Source: Thalassobellus sediminis (GTDB taxonomy: Bacteria; Bacteroidota; Bacteroidia; Flavobacteriales; Flavobacteriaceae). Taken from it: a DNA stretch of 64,000 nt. Below are positions 1 through 7,467 of the stretch, piece after piece (the first letter of the stretch is position 1; every line of letters begins with the position of its first letter). The stretch covers positions 620,001 through 684,000 of the forward strand of contig NZ_JBISCD010000040.1 of the NCBI RefSeq assembly GCF_044386045.1, written 5' to 3'. The notes under the pieces are model-generated. The model did not search any database and was not told the origin of the DNA. It worked only from the letters and a program-made list of their open reading frames with translations. The position numbers were made by a program, and so were the translations under genes.

Positions 1-1
1 C

Positions 2-565
2 CAAATGAAACGTATTGTTGTTTCTACTTACCAATCGGTTTCTGGTACAGGTGTTAAAGCTGTAAAACAATTAGAAAACGAAATTGCAGGTATAGAAGGA
101 GAAATGGCATATCCTTATCCAATTGGTAGAAATGCATTACCTCATTGTGATGTGTTTTTAGAAAACGGATACACTAAAGAAGAAATGAAGTTGGCTAGAG
201 AGCCACAAAAAATATTTAACGACAAAACATTCTCTGTAACTGCTACGGCTGTTCGTATTCCTACGGCTGGTGGACATTCAGAATCTGTAAATGTTCAATT
301 TGAAAATGATTTTGACTTAACTGAAGTTAAGCAAATTATTAGCGATACTCCTGGTGTTATTTTACAAGATAATACAGCTACAAACACGTATCCAATGCCA
401 ATTTTTGCACATGATAAAGATGAAGTTTTTGTAGGACGTTTGCGTAGAGATGAAACTCAACCAAATACATTAAACATGTGGATTGTTGCCGATAACTTAC
501 GTAAAGGCGCAGCAACTAACACCATTCAAATTGCTGAATATTTAATTGAAAACAACTTAGTGTAA
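2..565 (+). CDS. asd: Aspartate-semialdehyde dehydrogenase, C-terminal part (5' end outside window)
   Basis: The frame is open at the left edge and ends in TAA, giving the last 188 residues of a protein normally about 330 long. The VVSTYQSVSGTG stretch, the substrate-binding TAVRIPTAGGHSE segment and the closing IAEYLIENNL helix are typical of this enzyme. It reduces aspartyl phosphate to aspartate semialdehyde with NADPH in the cytoplasm, the branch point to lysine/diaminopimelate, threonine and methionine. The catalytic cysteine lies upstream of the window. The ATG at 5 is internal, not a start. A strong terminator follows within 30 bases, so transcription of this unit ends here. Confidence 0.95.
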   Translation, partial: QMKRIVVSTYQSVSGTGVKAVKQLENEIAGIEGEMAYPYPIGRNALPHCDVFLENGYTKEEMKLAREPQKIFNDKTFSVTATAVRIPTAGGHSESVNVQFENDFDLTEVKQIISDTPGVILQDNTATNTYPMPIFAHDKDEVFVGRLRRDETQPNTLNMWIVADNLRKGAATNTIQIAEYLIENNLV

Positions 566-593
566 AACATTAATACTTTATCAACTAAACGCT

Positions 594-625
594 AAAGCTT
601 CTGTATTTTTTCAGGAGCTTTTTTT
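594..625 (+). terminator. Rho-independent terminator of asd
   Basis: A 9-bp stem (595-603 with 612-620, one G-T pair) encloses an 8-base T-rich loop and is followed by a run of seven T. It lies 30 bases after the asd stop codon. The T-run overlaps the TTG at 624, which argues against translation of the next gene starting there. Confidence 0.8.
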
Positions 626-628
626 GTC

Positions 629-636
629 TATTTTTG
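629..636 (+). promoter_or_regulatory. Bacteroidetes -7 box for the prolyl oligopeptidase gene
   Basis: TATTTTTG matches the TAnnTTTG -7 consensus and ends 17 bases before the TTG at 654. The same spacing is seen at 2721 and 56464. No clear -33 TTTG is present because the asd terminator occupies that position. Confidence 0.5.
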
Positions 637-653
637 AAAAAACATTTTCCCTT

Positions 654-2705
654 TTGAATTACCCTAAAACAAAAACTGTAAACACAATCGATACCTACTT
701 TAATCATAAAGTAAAAGATCCTTTTAGATGGTTAGAAGATGATAGAAGTATTGAAACAGAAGCATGGGTAAAAGCTCAAAACACAACTACGTATAACTAT
801 TTAGACAATATTCCATACAGAACAAAATTAAAAGAACGGTTAGCGAATTTATGGGATTACGAAAAAATTGGAGCCCCTTTTATAGAAGGAGATTATACTT
901 ATTTTTCAAAAAATGATGGCTTACAAAATCAAGATATCATTTATAGAAAAAAAGAAGATGGCAAAGAAACCATCTTTTTAGACCCCAATACATTTTCAAA
1001 AGATGGCACTATTTCTTTAGATGCTTTAAGCTTTTCTAAAGAGGGCAATATATTGGCTTACTCCATTTCTGAAGGTGGAAGCGATTGGAGAAAAATTATC
1101 ATTATAAATACAGATACCAAAGAAAAGATTGAAGACGCTTTAATCAACGTAAAATTTAGCGCTATATCTTGGTACAAAAACGAAGGCTTTTATTATTCAA
1201 GCTATGATAAACCTGACGGAAGTGAATTATCTGCAAAAACAGATCAACATAAAATATATTACCACAAACTAGGAACAACTCAAAAAGAAGACACCCTAAT
1301 TTTTGGAGGCATTCCTGAAGAAAAGCATCGCTATATCTATGCAACTGTTACCGAAGACAACAAGTATTTAGTTTTAACCCCAAGAACATCAACATCGGGT
1401 AACAAGTTATATATTAAAGATTTATCGGTTCCTAACAGTAAACTCATTACTGTATTAAATCACACTAATAGCGACAGTTATATTATAGATAATAAAGGCA
1501 GTAATTTATATATTGTTACGAACCTTAATGCACCTAACAAGAAAATTATTTCGGTTGATGCATCAAACCCAACACCTGAAAACTGGATAGATCTTATTCC
1601 AGAAACAGAACATGTTTTAAACGCAACAAAAGGCAGTGGGTCCTTCTTTGCAAATTACATGGTTGATGCCATTTCTAAAATAAAACAATATGATTACAAC
1701 GGTAACTTAATAAGAGATATTAAATTACCAGGATTAGGAACAGTTTCTGGTTTTTCAGGTAAAAAAGACACTAAAACATTATACTATAGCTTTACAAATT
1801 ACAATACACCATCAAGCATTTATGCCTTAAATCCTAAAACAGAAGAAACCACTTTACATTGGAAGCCTGAAATCGATTTTAATAGCGATCTTTATGAAAG
1901 TCATCAAATTTTTTACAAATCTAAAGATGGCACAAAAATCCCAATGATTATAACTCACAAAAAAGGGATAAAATTAAACGGAGAAAACCCAACCATTCTA
2001 TATGGTTATGGCGGATTCAACATTAGCTTAACACCCGCTTTTAGCATTACCAATACTATTTGGATGGAGCAAGGATGTGTTTTGGCTGTTCCTAACTTAC
2101 GAGGTGGTGGCGAGTATGGAAAAGCATGGCATGATGCCGGTATTCAACTAAAAAAACAAAACGTTTTTGATGATTTTATCGCTGCCGCGGAATACTTAAT
2201 AGCTAATAACTATACATCTTCTAAATATTTAGCATTACGAGGTGGATCTAACGGAGGTTTATTAGTTGGTGCTGTTATGACACAACGCCCTGAATTAGCA
2301 AAAGTAGCATTGCCTGCAGTTGGTGTTTTAGATATGCTACGCTATCACACCTTTACCGCTGGCGCAGGTTGGGCTTACGATTATGGAACAGCAGAACAAA
2401 GTGAAGCCATGTTTGAATATTTAATAGCATATTCGCCTGTACATAACGTAAAAGAAAATGTTGAATACCCAGCAACTTTAATTACTACAGGCGATCATGA
2501 CGATAGAGTTGTGCCAGCCCACAGTTTTAAATTTGCTGCCGAATTACAAAGTAAACAAATAGGTAAAAACCCTACTTTAATACGTATTGAAACCGATGCT
2601 GGTCATGGAGCAGGAACTCCGGTTAGTAAAATTATAGACCAATATGCCGATATTTTTGGGTTTACACTTTATAATATGGGCTTTCAAGAATTACCAAATG
2701 AATAG
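654..2705 (+). CDS. Prolyl oligopeptidase (S9A serine peptidase)
   Basis: Cuts short peptides after proline. The frame runs from an N-terminal YPKT...DPFRWLEDD region through a seven-bladed propeller to an alpha/beta-hydrolase domain. Numbered from a possible TTG at 624, the triad is Ser542 (GGSNGG), Asp626 (DHDDRV) and His661 (GHGAG). No ATG occurs near the N-terminus. The TTG at 624 sits in the asd terminator and upstream of the likely promoter, so the TTG at 654 is preferred, giving 683 residues starting MNYPKT. Many flavobacterial relatives carry a signal or lipoprotein peptide. None is encoded here, so this copy looks cytoplasmic unless an upstream exporting segment was lost. Function is confident; the start is uncertain. 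Confidence 0.9.
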   Translation: MNYPKTKTVNTIDTYFNHKVKDPFRWLEDDRSIETEAWVKAQNTTTYNYLDNIPYRTKLKERLANLWDYEKIGAPFIEGDYTYFSKNDGLQNQDIIYRKKEDGKETIFLDPNTFSKDGTISLDALSFSKEGNILAYSISEGGSDWRKIIIINTDTKEKIEDALINVKFSAISWYKNEGFYYSSYDKPDGSELSAKTDQHKIYYHKLGTTQKEDTLIFGGIPEEKHRYIYATVTEDNKYLVLTPRTSTSGNKLYIKDLSVPNSKLITVLNHTNSDSYIIDNKGSNLYIVTNLNAPNKKIISVDASNPTPENWIDLIPETEHVLNATKGSGSFFANYMVDAISKIKQYDYNGNLIRDIKLPGLGTVSGFSGKKDTKTLYYSFTNYNTPSSIYALNPKTEETTLHWKPEIDFNSDLYESHQIFYKSKDGTKIPMIITHKKGIKLNGENPTILYGYGGFNISLTPAFSITNTIWMEQGCVLAVPNLRGGGEYGKAWHDAGIQLKKQNVFDDFIAAAEYLIANNYTSSKYLALRGGSNGGLLVGAVMTQRPELAKVALPAVGVLDMLRYHTFTAGAGWAYDYGTAEQSEAMFEYLIAYSPVHNVKENVEYPATLITTGDHDDRVVPAHSFKFAAELQSKQIGKNPTLIRIETDAGHGAGTPVSKIIDQYADIFGFTLYNMGFQELPNE

Positions 2706-2720
2706 TAATTTCTTTTGTGC

Positions 2721-2728
2721 TATTTTTG
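2721..2728 (+). promoter_or_regulatory. -7 box for the ABC ATPase gene
   Basis: TATTTTTG ends 16 bases before the ATG at 2745, in the short gap after the prolyl oligopeptidase stop. It matches TAnnTTTG; a -33 element is not obvious. Confidence 0.45.
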
Positions 2729-2744
2729 CTTTTAGAATATCCGT

Positions 2745-3659
2745 ATGCTACAAGTAAAAAATCTATCCTTTAGTTATAAAAATCAACCTGTTTTAAGTAA
2801 CATTAATTTTTCTGTTAAAACAGGAGAACATTTTTCTATTATAGGAGAAAGCGGCTCCGGAAAAAGCACGCTTTTAAAACTACTTTATGGTACTTACGAT
2901 TTAAATGAAGGCAACATTTACTGGAAAAACTATGAAGTTTTAGGACCAAAACATAATTTAATTATTGGTCCAGAATACATGAAATATGTAGCGCAAGAAT
3001 TCGATTTAATGCCATTTATTACGGTTGCGGAAAATATTGGTGCGTTCCTTTCTAACTTCTATCCTGAAGAAAAGCAAGCACGTATTAAAGAACTTCTAAA
3101 AGTTGTTGAACTTAATGATGTTGCAAATACTAAAGTTAAATTTTTAAGTGGCGGACAAAAACAACGTGTTGCCATTGCCAGAGCTATTGCTAAACAGCCT
3201 GAGATTCTTTTACTTGACGAACCTTTTAGTCATATTGATAATTTTAAAAAACAATCGTTACGCAGAAGCTTATTTAAATTTTTAAAAGAAGAAAACATTA
3301 CATGTATTGTTGCTACACACGATAAAGATGATGTCTTATCGTTTTCAGATAACATGATTGTTTTACACGAGGCTAAAATTATGGCAAAAGGCACTCCTAA
3401 AAATTTATACAACAATCCAAAAGACAAATTAATTGCTTCCTTTTTTGGAGAATTTAATGAGATTAATGGACGTATTGTTTACGCACATCAAATAAGAATA
3501 GTTGAAAAATCGAACTTAAAAGCAACCGTTAAACATTCTTATTTTAAAGGAAATTATTATTTAATTGAAGTTGAAATAGATGCTAATATTGTGTTTTTTG
3601 AGCATCATGAAAGTCTTGAAAGAGAATTAGAAGTCCTTCTTTCTATTGAAAAACTGTAA
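2745..3659 (+). CDS. ABC transporter ATP-binding protein, substrate unknown
   Basis: A 304-residue ATPase with Walker A GESGSGKS (about residues 34-41), the signature LSGGQKQRVAIARA (from about 134), Walker B ILLLDEP and a switch histidine in VATHDKDD. The order and length, with about 90 residues after the nucleotide-binding domain, resemble PotA/MalK-type importer ATPases that carry a small C-terminal regulatory domain. No permease or binding protein is adjacent, so it is an orphan ATPase and the substrate cannot be inferred. It acts on the inner face of the inner membrane. The next gene is convergent and begins one base after the stop. Confidence 0.85.
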   Translation: MLQVKNLSFSYKNQPVLSNINFSVKTGEHFSIIGESGSGKSTLLKLLYGTYDLNEGNIYWKNYEVLGPKHNLIIGPEYMKYVAQEFDLMPFITVAENIGAFLSNFYPEEKQARIKELLKVVELNDVANTKVKFLSGGQKQRVAIARAIAKQPEILLLDEPFSHIDNFKKQSLRRSLFKFLKEENITCIVATHDKDDVLSFSDNMIVLHEAKIMAKGTPKNLYNNPKDKLIASFFGEFNEINGRIVYAHQIRIVEKSNLKATVKHSYFKGNYYLIEVEIDANIVFFEHHESLERELEVLLSIEKL

Positions 3660-3660
3660 G

Positions 3661-4110
3661 CTATAAAACAGATTCAATCTTAAATTCCTGTGCTCTAAAT
3701 TTCACAACATCATCAACCACTTTTCCCATCAACAATTTCCCAATAGGTGTGTTAGATGAAATTGCGTAGAACACCTCATTATTTACTTTCAATTCGCCAG
3801 TACTTATAGCAATAAAATAATTTGCTTGTGTTGTATAAACCACACTTCCCAAACCAATGCTTTTAGAGGTTTTAGAAAGATCTACTTTAGAAAGTATTTC
3901 TTTTGTTTTCTGAATTTCGGCAAGTTGATTACCTGCTTTTTCGCGTTCTAATTGCAACATGGCACGCCCAGTTTCATGTTTATCGCCTGCGCTACTTTTT
4001 GTTTCTGATGTGAGTGATTTTTGAATATTGTTTATCGTGTTTTGAATGATTTGAAATCGGTTATCGATAAATTCTAAACACTGATTGTATAGTTCTTCTT
4101 TTATATTCAT
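3661..4110 (-). CDS. GreA/GreB-family-like protein
   Basis: A 149-residue protein with a helical, charged N-terminal half (residues 1-75, likely coiled coil) and a C-terminal half ending with SNTPIGKLLMGKVVDD. That matches the SPIGKALLGK signature of the C-terminal domain of GreA/GreB transcript-cleavage factors. True GreA proteins carry two acidic residues at the coiled-coil tip; whether they are present here cannot be settled by eye, so it may instead be a Gfh- or Rnk-like factor that binds the RNA polymerase secondary channel. I recall this family being labelled as a 3-oxoacyl-ACP synthase in flavobacterial genomes, which nothing in the sequence supports. The gene lies just downstream of the FAD oxidoreductase on the same strand. 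Confidence 0.65.
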   Translation of the reverse strand: MNIKEELYNQCLEFIDNRFQIIQNTINNIQKSLTSETKSSAGDKHETGRAMLQLEREKAGNQLAEIQKTKEILSKVDLSKTSKSIGLGSVVYTTQANYFIAISTGELKVNNEVFYAISSNTPIGKLLMGKVVDDVVKFRAQEFKIESVL

Positions 4111-4129
4111 GCTTTATCTACTAAAATAG

Positions 4130-4149
4130 ATTCCTGCCTACGCAGGAAT
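4130..4149. repeat. Perfect small hairpin overlapping the 3' end of the oxidoreductase gene
   Basis: ATTCCTGC and GCAGGAAT form an 8-bp perfect stem around CTAC. It overlaps the last codons of the minus-strand gene ending at 4138. Its shape resembles the short dispersed hairpins (variants of ATTCCTGC..GCAGGAAT) common between bacterial genes. There is no T-run, so a terminator role is doubtful. Confidence 0.5.
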
Positions 4150-5256
4150 TAATTCTGCTAACTCTTTTCCTATTAAACTCCCTATTGCAACGCCCATACC
4201 ACCAAGTCGCACACCACAAAACACATGATTAGACACCTGTTTTACAATGGCTTTTTTTTGATTTCCAACACCCATGATGCCACTCCATCTATAATCTATT
4301 TCAAAAGGAGTTTCTGGCAATATAGTTGTTTTTAATAGTGTTTCTAACTTATTTTGAATTAATGCTGTTTGATTTAACTCGGTTGTTTCTTCTCCTTTAA
4401 AATCTAAGTTTCTGCCGCCTCCTAAAAGGATTCTATCGTCAATATTTCTAAAGTAATAATAACCTTTATCTAAGTGAAATGTGCCTTTTATATGTAACTT
4501 TTTAATAGGTTTAGTTATAAGAACTTGTGCGCGTGCTGGTTTTACGTTTTCTTGTAAAAGTTGCGATGTAAATCCGTTGGTTGCAATACATAGCTTTGAG
4601 GTTGAAAACTCAAACTGATTGGTTTTTATTTTTACAGAATTAATAGTTTCTGAAAAATGTTCAACTTCAATATTATTTAAAATTTTAACACCTTTTGATT
4701 GCGCTTTTTGAAGCAATACTTCCATCATTTTTCCAGTATCTAATTGCCCTTCAAACTGATTAAAAATATACTGATCTTTTATATTTTTAAAATTAAAACT
4801 GTTGGTTTTTAAACTAAAAACGGCGTCCTTAAAAATAGGATTTAGCAACTTGTTTATGCTTTCTATTTGAGATAAACAGCTATCAAAAAGGGTAGTATCT
4901 AAATTACTAAACAATTCATAACCACCATTATTTTGATAATTAATGGCATCATCGCCTAAAATTTCTCTTAATAGTTTTAAGCCATTTACGCGTTTTTCTA
5001 CGAGCTGAATGACTTCTTCTTCAGAATGTGATTTTAAATCATCTAGTATTTCGCTTAGACTTCCAAAACATGCAAATCCTGCATTTTTTGTACTCGCTCC
5101 TTGCGGCAATGTTCCTTTTTCTAATATGATGATTTTAGCTTTGGGAAAACGCGTTTTAAGTTGTAATGCACAATTAAGTCCTACAATACCACTGCCAACT
5201 ATAGTATAATCTACATTTGTTAGCCAACTTTTTATTTCCCAATAAGAAAGATTCAT
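4138..5256 (-). CDS. FAD-dependent oxidoreductase of the DAO (glycine/D-amino-acid oxidase) family
   Basis: A 372-residue protein with an N-terminal Rossmann motif, VGSGIVGLNCALQL (residues 20-33). The ILEKG acidic strand end and the GASTKNAGFACFG segment that follow are typical of DAO-family flavoproteins. The C-terminal GVRLGGMGVAIGS region closes the FAD site. The family oxidises amine or N-methyl groups on amino acids and related compounds; the substrate here is unknown. There is no signal peptide, so it should be cytoplasmic or loosely membrane-bound. The Gre-like gene follows on the same strand after 27 bases. Its final codons are used by a small hairpin. Confidence 0.8.
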   Translation of the reverse strand: MNLSYWEIKSWLTNVDYTIVGSGIVGLNCALQLKTRFPKAKIIILEKGTLPQGASTKNAGFACFGSLSEILDDLKSHSEEEVIQLVEKRVNGLKLLREILGDDAINYQNNGGYELFSNLDTTLFDSCLSQIESINKLLNPIFKDAVFSLKTNSFNFKNIKDQYIFNQFEGQLDTGKMMEVLLQKAQSKGVKILNNIEVEHFSETINSVKIKTNQFEFSTSKLCIATNGFTSQLLQENVKPARAQVLITKPIKKLHIKGTFHLDKGYYYFRNIDDRILLGGGRNLDFKGEETTELNQTALIQNKLETLLKTTILPETPFEIDYRWSGIMGVGNQKKAIVKQVSNHVFCGVRLGGMGVAIGSLIGKELAELIPA

Positions 5257-5290
5257 CTAGCTAATTTACAGTTTTATTTTAGATGAAGTA

Positions 5291-5461
5291 GCTCGTGTTA
5301 AGGATTGAAGCGGCATCCTTTATACGAAAATTTATACTTGGAACTTCCTTTACAAACTAAAAGTTGATTGATAATGAGATCCCGAAACAGGTTCGGGACT
5401 GCTACTCAGAAAGATATAGCGGAAAGCCTGACTTTTGCCTTTTTCGGCAAAAGGAACACCC
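5291..5461 (+). ncRNA. Structured repeated intergenic element, copy A (candidate RNA)
   Basis: The gap between the oxidoreductase and accC holds no credible ORF but has ordered structure. It contains a conserved-looking AAGGATTG (5300-5307) with a short AAGGAT/ATCCTT hairpin, then a hairpin TCCCGAA/TTCGGGA (5380-5398). A second core, AAAGATATAGCG (5410-5421), follows, and then a terminal hairpin CTTTTGCC/GGCAAAAG (5432-5453). The same order of core motifs and terminal hairpin recurs on the minus strand at 14051-14156. I recall GAAGCGGCATCC/GATATAGCGG elements being dispersed in many flavobacterial genomes. A relationship to the Flavo-1 RNA motif is possible but unchecked. Confidence 0.5.
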
Positions 5462-5470
5462 TTAAAAACA

Positions 5471-5501
5471 AAAAAAACTCCGAAATTGCTTTCGGAGTTT
5501 T
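5471..5501 (-). terminator. Rho-independent terminator of the acc operon
   Basis: A perfect 9-bp stem ACTCCGAAA/TTTCGGAGT (5477-5485 with 5490-5498) has a 4-base loop. On the minus strand it is followed by seven or more T. It lies just after the accC stop codon at 5508. Confidence 0.85.
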
Positions 5502-5507
5502 AATTAT

Positions 5508-6863
5508 TTATTCTTCAATGATTTCTTTTTCTATCACAAAGTCTTCCATGAATTTAGTGGTATAATTACCAGCTAAATAATCTGGATGTTCCATAAGTTG
5601 TCTGTGGAACGGAATGGTTGTTTTTATTCCTTCTATTACAAACTCGTCTAAGGCACGTTTCATTTTATTGATAGCCTCTTCTCTTGTTTGCGCTGTTGTA
5701 ATTAACTTAGCAATCATAGAGTCATAATTTGGCGGAATAGAATAGCCAGCATACACATGCGTATCTAATCGTACACCATGACCTCCTGGAGCGTGTAATG
5801 TTGTAATGCGCCCTGGTGATGGTCTAAAATCATTAAAAGGATCTTCGGCATTTATACGACACTCAATAGAATGTAATTTTGGGAAATAATTTTTTCCTGA
5901 AATTGGCACACCTGCAGCGACTAGAATCTGCTCACGAATTAAATCGAAATCTATTACTTGTTCTGTTATAGGATGCTCTACTTGGATACGAGTATTCATT
6001 TCCATGAAGTAGAAATTACGATGCTTATCTACCAAAAACTCTACGGTTCCTGCGCCTTCGTACTTTATATACTCTGATGCTTTTACAGCAGCATTACCCA
6101 TTTTTTCTCTAAGCTCATCTGTCATAAAAGGAGAAGGTACTTCTTCTGTTAACTTTTGATGACGACGTTGAACAGAACAATCTCTTTCTGATAAATGACA
6201 TGCTTTTCCTGTAGAATCTCCTACAATTTGAATTTCGATATGTCTAGGCTCTTCAATAAGCTTTTCCATATACATATCATCATTTCCAAAGGCTGCTTTA
6301 CTTTCTTGTCTTGCAGAATCCCAAGCGTCTTTTAAATCTTCTGGTTTAAAAACACCTCGCATACCTTTTCCTCCACCGCCGGCAGAAGCTTTAAGCATAA
6401 CAGGGTATCCTGTTTCTACTGCTAATTTTTCGCATTCGGCAAAGTCTTTTATAACTCCATCACTACCCGGTACACATGGTACACCTGCAGCTTTCATAGT
6501 TTCTTTGGCGTTTGCTTTATCGCCCATACGATCTATCATCTCTGGAGAAGCACCAATGAATTTTATTCCGTGTTCTTCACAAATTTTTGAAAACTTAGCG
6601 TTTTCTGATAAAAATCCGTATCCAGGATGAATGGCATCTGCATTGGTAATTTCGGCAGCTGCAATAATATTAGACATTTTTAAATAAGACTCGCTACTAG
6701 CAGCAGGTCCTATACAAACAGCTTCATCGGCAAATTTTACGTGTAAGCTATCTGCGTCTGCCGTAGAATATACAGCTACTGATTTAATGCCCATTTCTTT
6801 ACAGGTTCTAATAACACGCAGTGCTATTTCTCCTCTATTGGCTATTAATATTTTTTTAAACAT
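5508..6863 (-). CDS. accC: Acetyl-CoA carboxylase, biotin carboxylase subunit
   Basis: A 451-residue ATP-grasp enzyme that carboxylates the biotin of BCCP using ATP and bicarbonate, the first step of fatty-acid synthesis, in the cytoplasm. The N-terminal IANRGEIALRVIR domain, HPGYGFLSEN, the glycine-rich ATP loop KASAGGGGKGMRG, the catalytic NTRIQVEHP loop and the C-terminal DSMIAKLI region are all present. The length is normal for the family. It lies 86 bases downstream of accB in the same direction, and the gap is filled by an inverted repeat. A strong terminator follows the stop codon. Propionyl-CoA carboxylase subunits are related, but the adjacent accB and fabH favour acetyl-CoA carboxylase. 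Confidence 0.96.
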   Translation of the reverse strand: MFKKILIANRGEIALRVIRTCKEMGIKSVAVYSTADADSLHVKFADEAVCIGPAASSESYLKMSNIIAAAEITNADAIHPGYGFLSENAKFSKICEEHGIKFIGASPEMIDRMGDKANAKETMKAAGVPCVPGSDGVIKDFAECEKLAVETGYPVMLKASAGGGGKGMRGVFKPEDLKDAWDSARQESKAAFGNDDMYMEKLIEEPRHIEIQIVGDSTGKACHLSERDCSVQRRHQKLTEEVPSPFMTDELREKMGNAAVKASEYIKYEGAGTVEFLVDKHRNFYFMEMNTRIQVEHPITEQVIDFDLIREQILVAAGVPISGKNYFPKLHSIECRINAEDPFNDFRPSPGRITTLHAPGGHGVRLDTHVYAGYSIPPNYDSMIAKLITTAQTREEAINKMKRALDEFVIEGIKTTIPFHRQLMEHPDYLAGNYTTKFMEDFVIEKEIIEE

Positions 6864-6873
6864 AACTTCTTGA

Positions 6874-6946
6874 ATTAAAAATTACAAATTCCAATCGCTA
6901 AATTCCAAATATTGGATTTTGAGATTTGTATATTGGAATTTTTAAT
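6874..6946. repeat. Inverted-repeat cluster of AAATTCCAA units in the accB-accC gap
   Basis: AAATTCCAAT (6886-6895) is matched exactly by ATTGGAATTT (6932-6941), with pairing extending outward. An inner pair, AAATTCCAA (6900-6908) and TTGGATTTT (6913-6920), nests inside it. The element exactly fills the gap between accB and accC, so it is transcribed and could fold as a long hairpin. It looks like the ATTCCAA-type dispersed repeats of flavobacterial intergenic regions. Confidence 0.6.
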
Positions 6947-6949
6947 AGG

Positions 6950-7435
6950 TTATGATGGATCTACTAAAAATAATGGTTGATCGAATTCTACAGGAGAAGA
7001 ATCATCAACTAATATTTTCACTATTTTTCCTGAAACTTCAGATTCAATTTCATTGAAAAGCTTCATAGCTTCAATAACACAAAGCACATCACCTTCGGCA
7101 ATAGTTTGACCTACCTCGACAAATAAAGGTTTATCTGGAGCTGGCTTTCTGTAGAAAGTACCAATGATTGGTGATTTTATAGTAATATATTTAGAATCTT
7201 CTGTTGCTGCTGCCTCTGTTGCGTTAGCTACAGGCGCAACTTCTGTTGCTACAGGTTGCACAGGAACTTGTGCTAATTGTGGCATTTGAGCCGCAGGAGC
7301 TTGATGTATAATAGTTGTATCAGGCTCTGATCCTGTTTTTATGGTGATTTTGATATCATCCATCTCTAATTTAACTTCACTTGCACCAGACTTGGCAACA
7401 AATTTAATTAAGTTTTGAATTTCTTTAATATCCAT
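6950..7435 (-). CDS. accB: Acetyl-CoA carboxylase, biotin carboxyl carrier protein
   Basis: A 161-residue protein with three parts. The N-terminal helix region (residues 1-40) starts MDIKEIQNLIKF, as in other BCCPs. An Ala/Pro/Gln-rich linker spans about 45-80. The C-terminal biotinyl domain carries the thumb region and the biotinylation motif CVIEAMKLFNE, whose lysine (about 124) receives biotin. It shuttles carboxybiotin between biotin carboxylase and carboxyltransferase. It sits between fabH (32 bases upstream) and accC in a minus-strand operon for fatty-acid initiation. The carboxyltransferase subunits are not in this window. Confidence 0.96.
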   Translation of the reverse strand: MDIKEIQNLIKFVAKSGASEVKLEMDDIKITIKTGSEPDTTIIHQAPAAQMPQLAQVPVQPVATEVAPVANATEAAATEDSKYITIKSPIIGTFYRKPAPDKPLFVEVGQTIAEGDVLCVIEAMKLFNEIESEVSGKIVKILVDDSSPVEFDQPLFLVDPS

Positions 7436-7467
7436 AATTTTGCTAATTAAATTACTTTGGTTTGTGG

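Noticed and set aside
566..653. Possible frameshift that removed a signal peptide from the prolyl oligopeptidase
   Set aside because: No ATG or signal-peptide-like sequence is found in any plus frame of this gap, which is filled by the asd terminator and a -7 box. A simple frameshift does not explain the missing leader.
1162..1344. Antisense frames inside the prolyl oligopeptidase, and similar shadows in glg, lepA, OmpA and protease genes
   Set aside because: All lie entirely inside confident genes, lack start signals and show no domains.
5368..5565. A 65-codon plus-strand frame reaching into accC
   Set aside because: It covers the structured element and the acc terminator and overlaps accC on the opposite strand. 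No protein family is visible.
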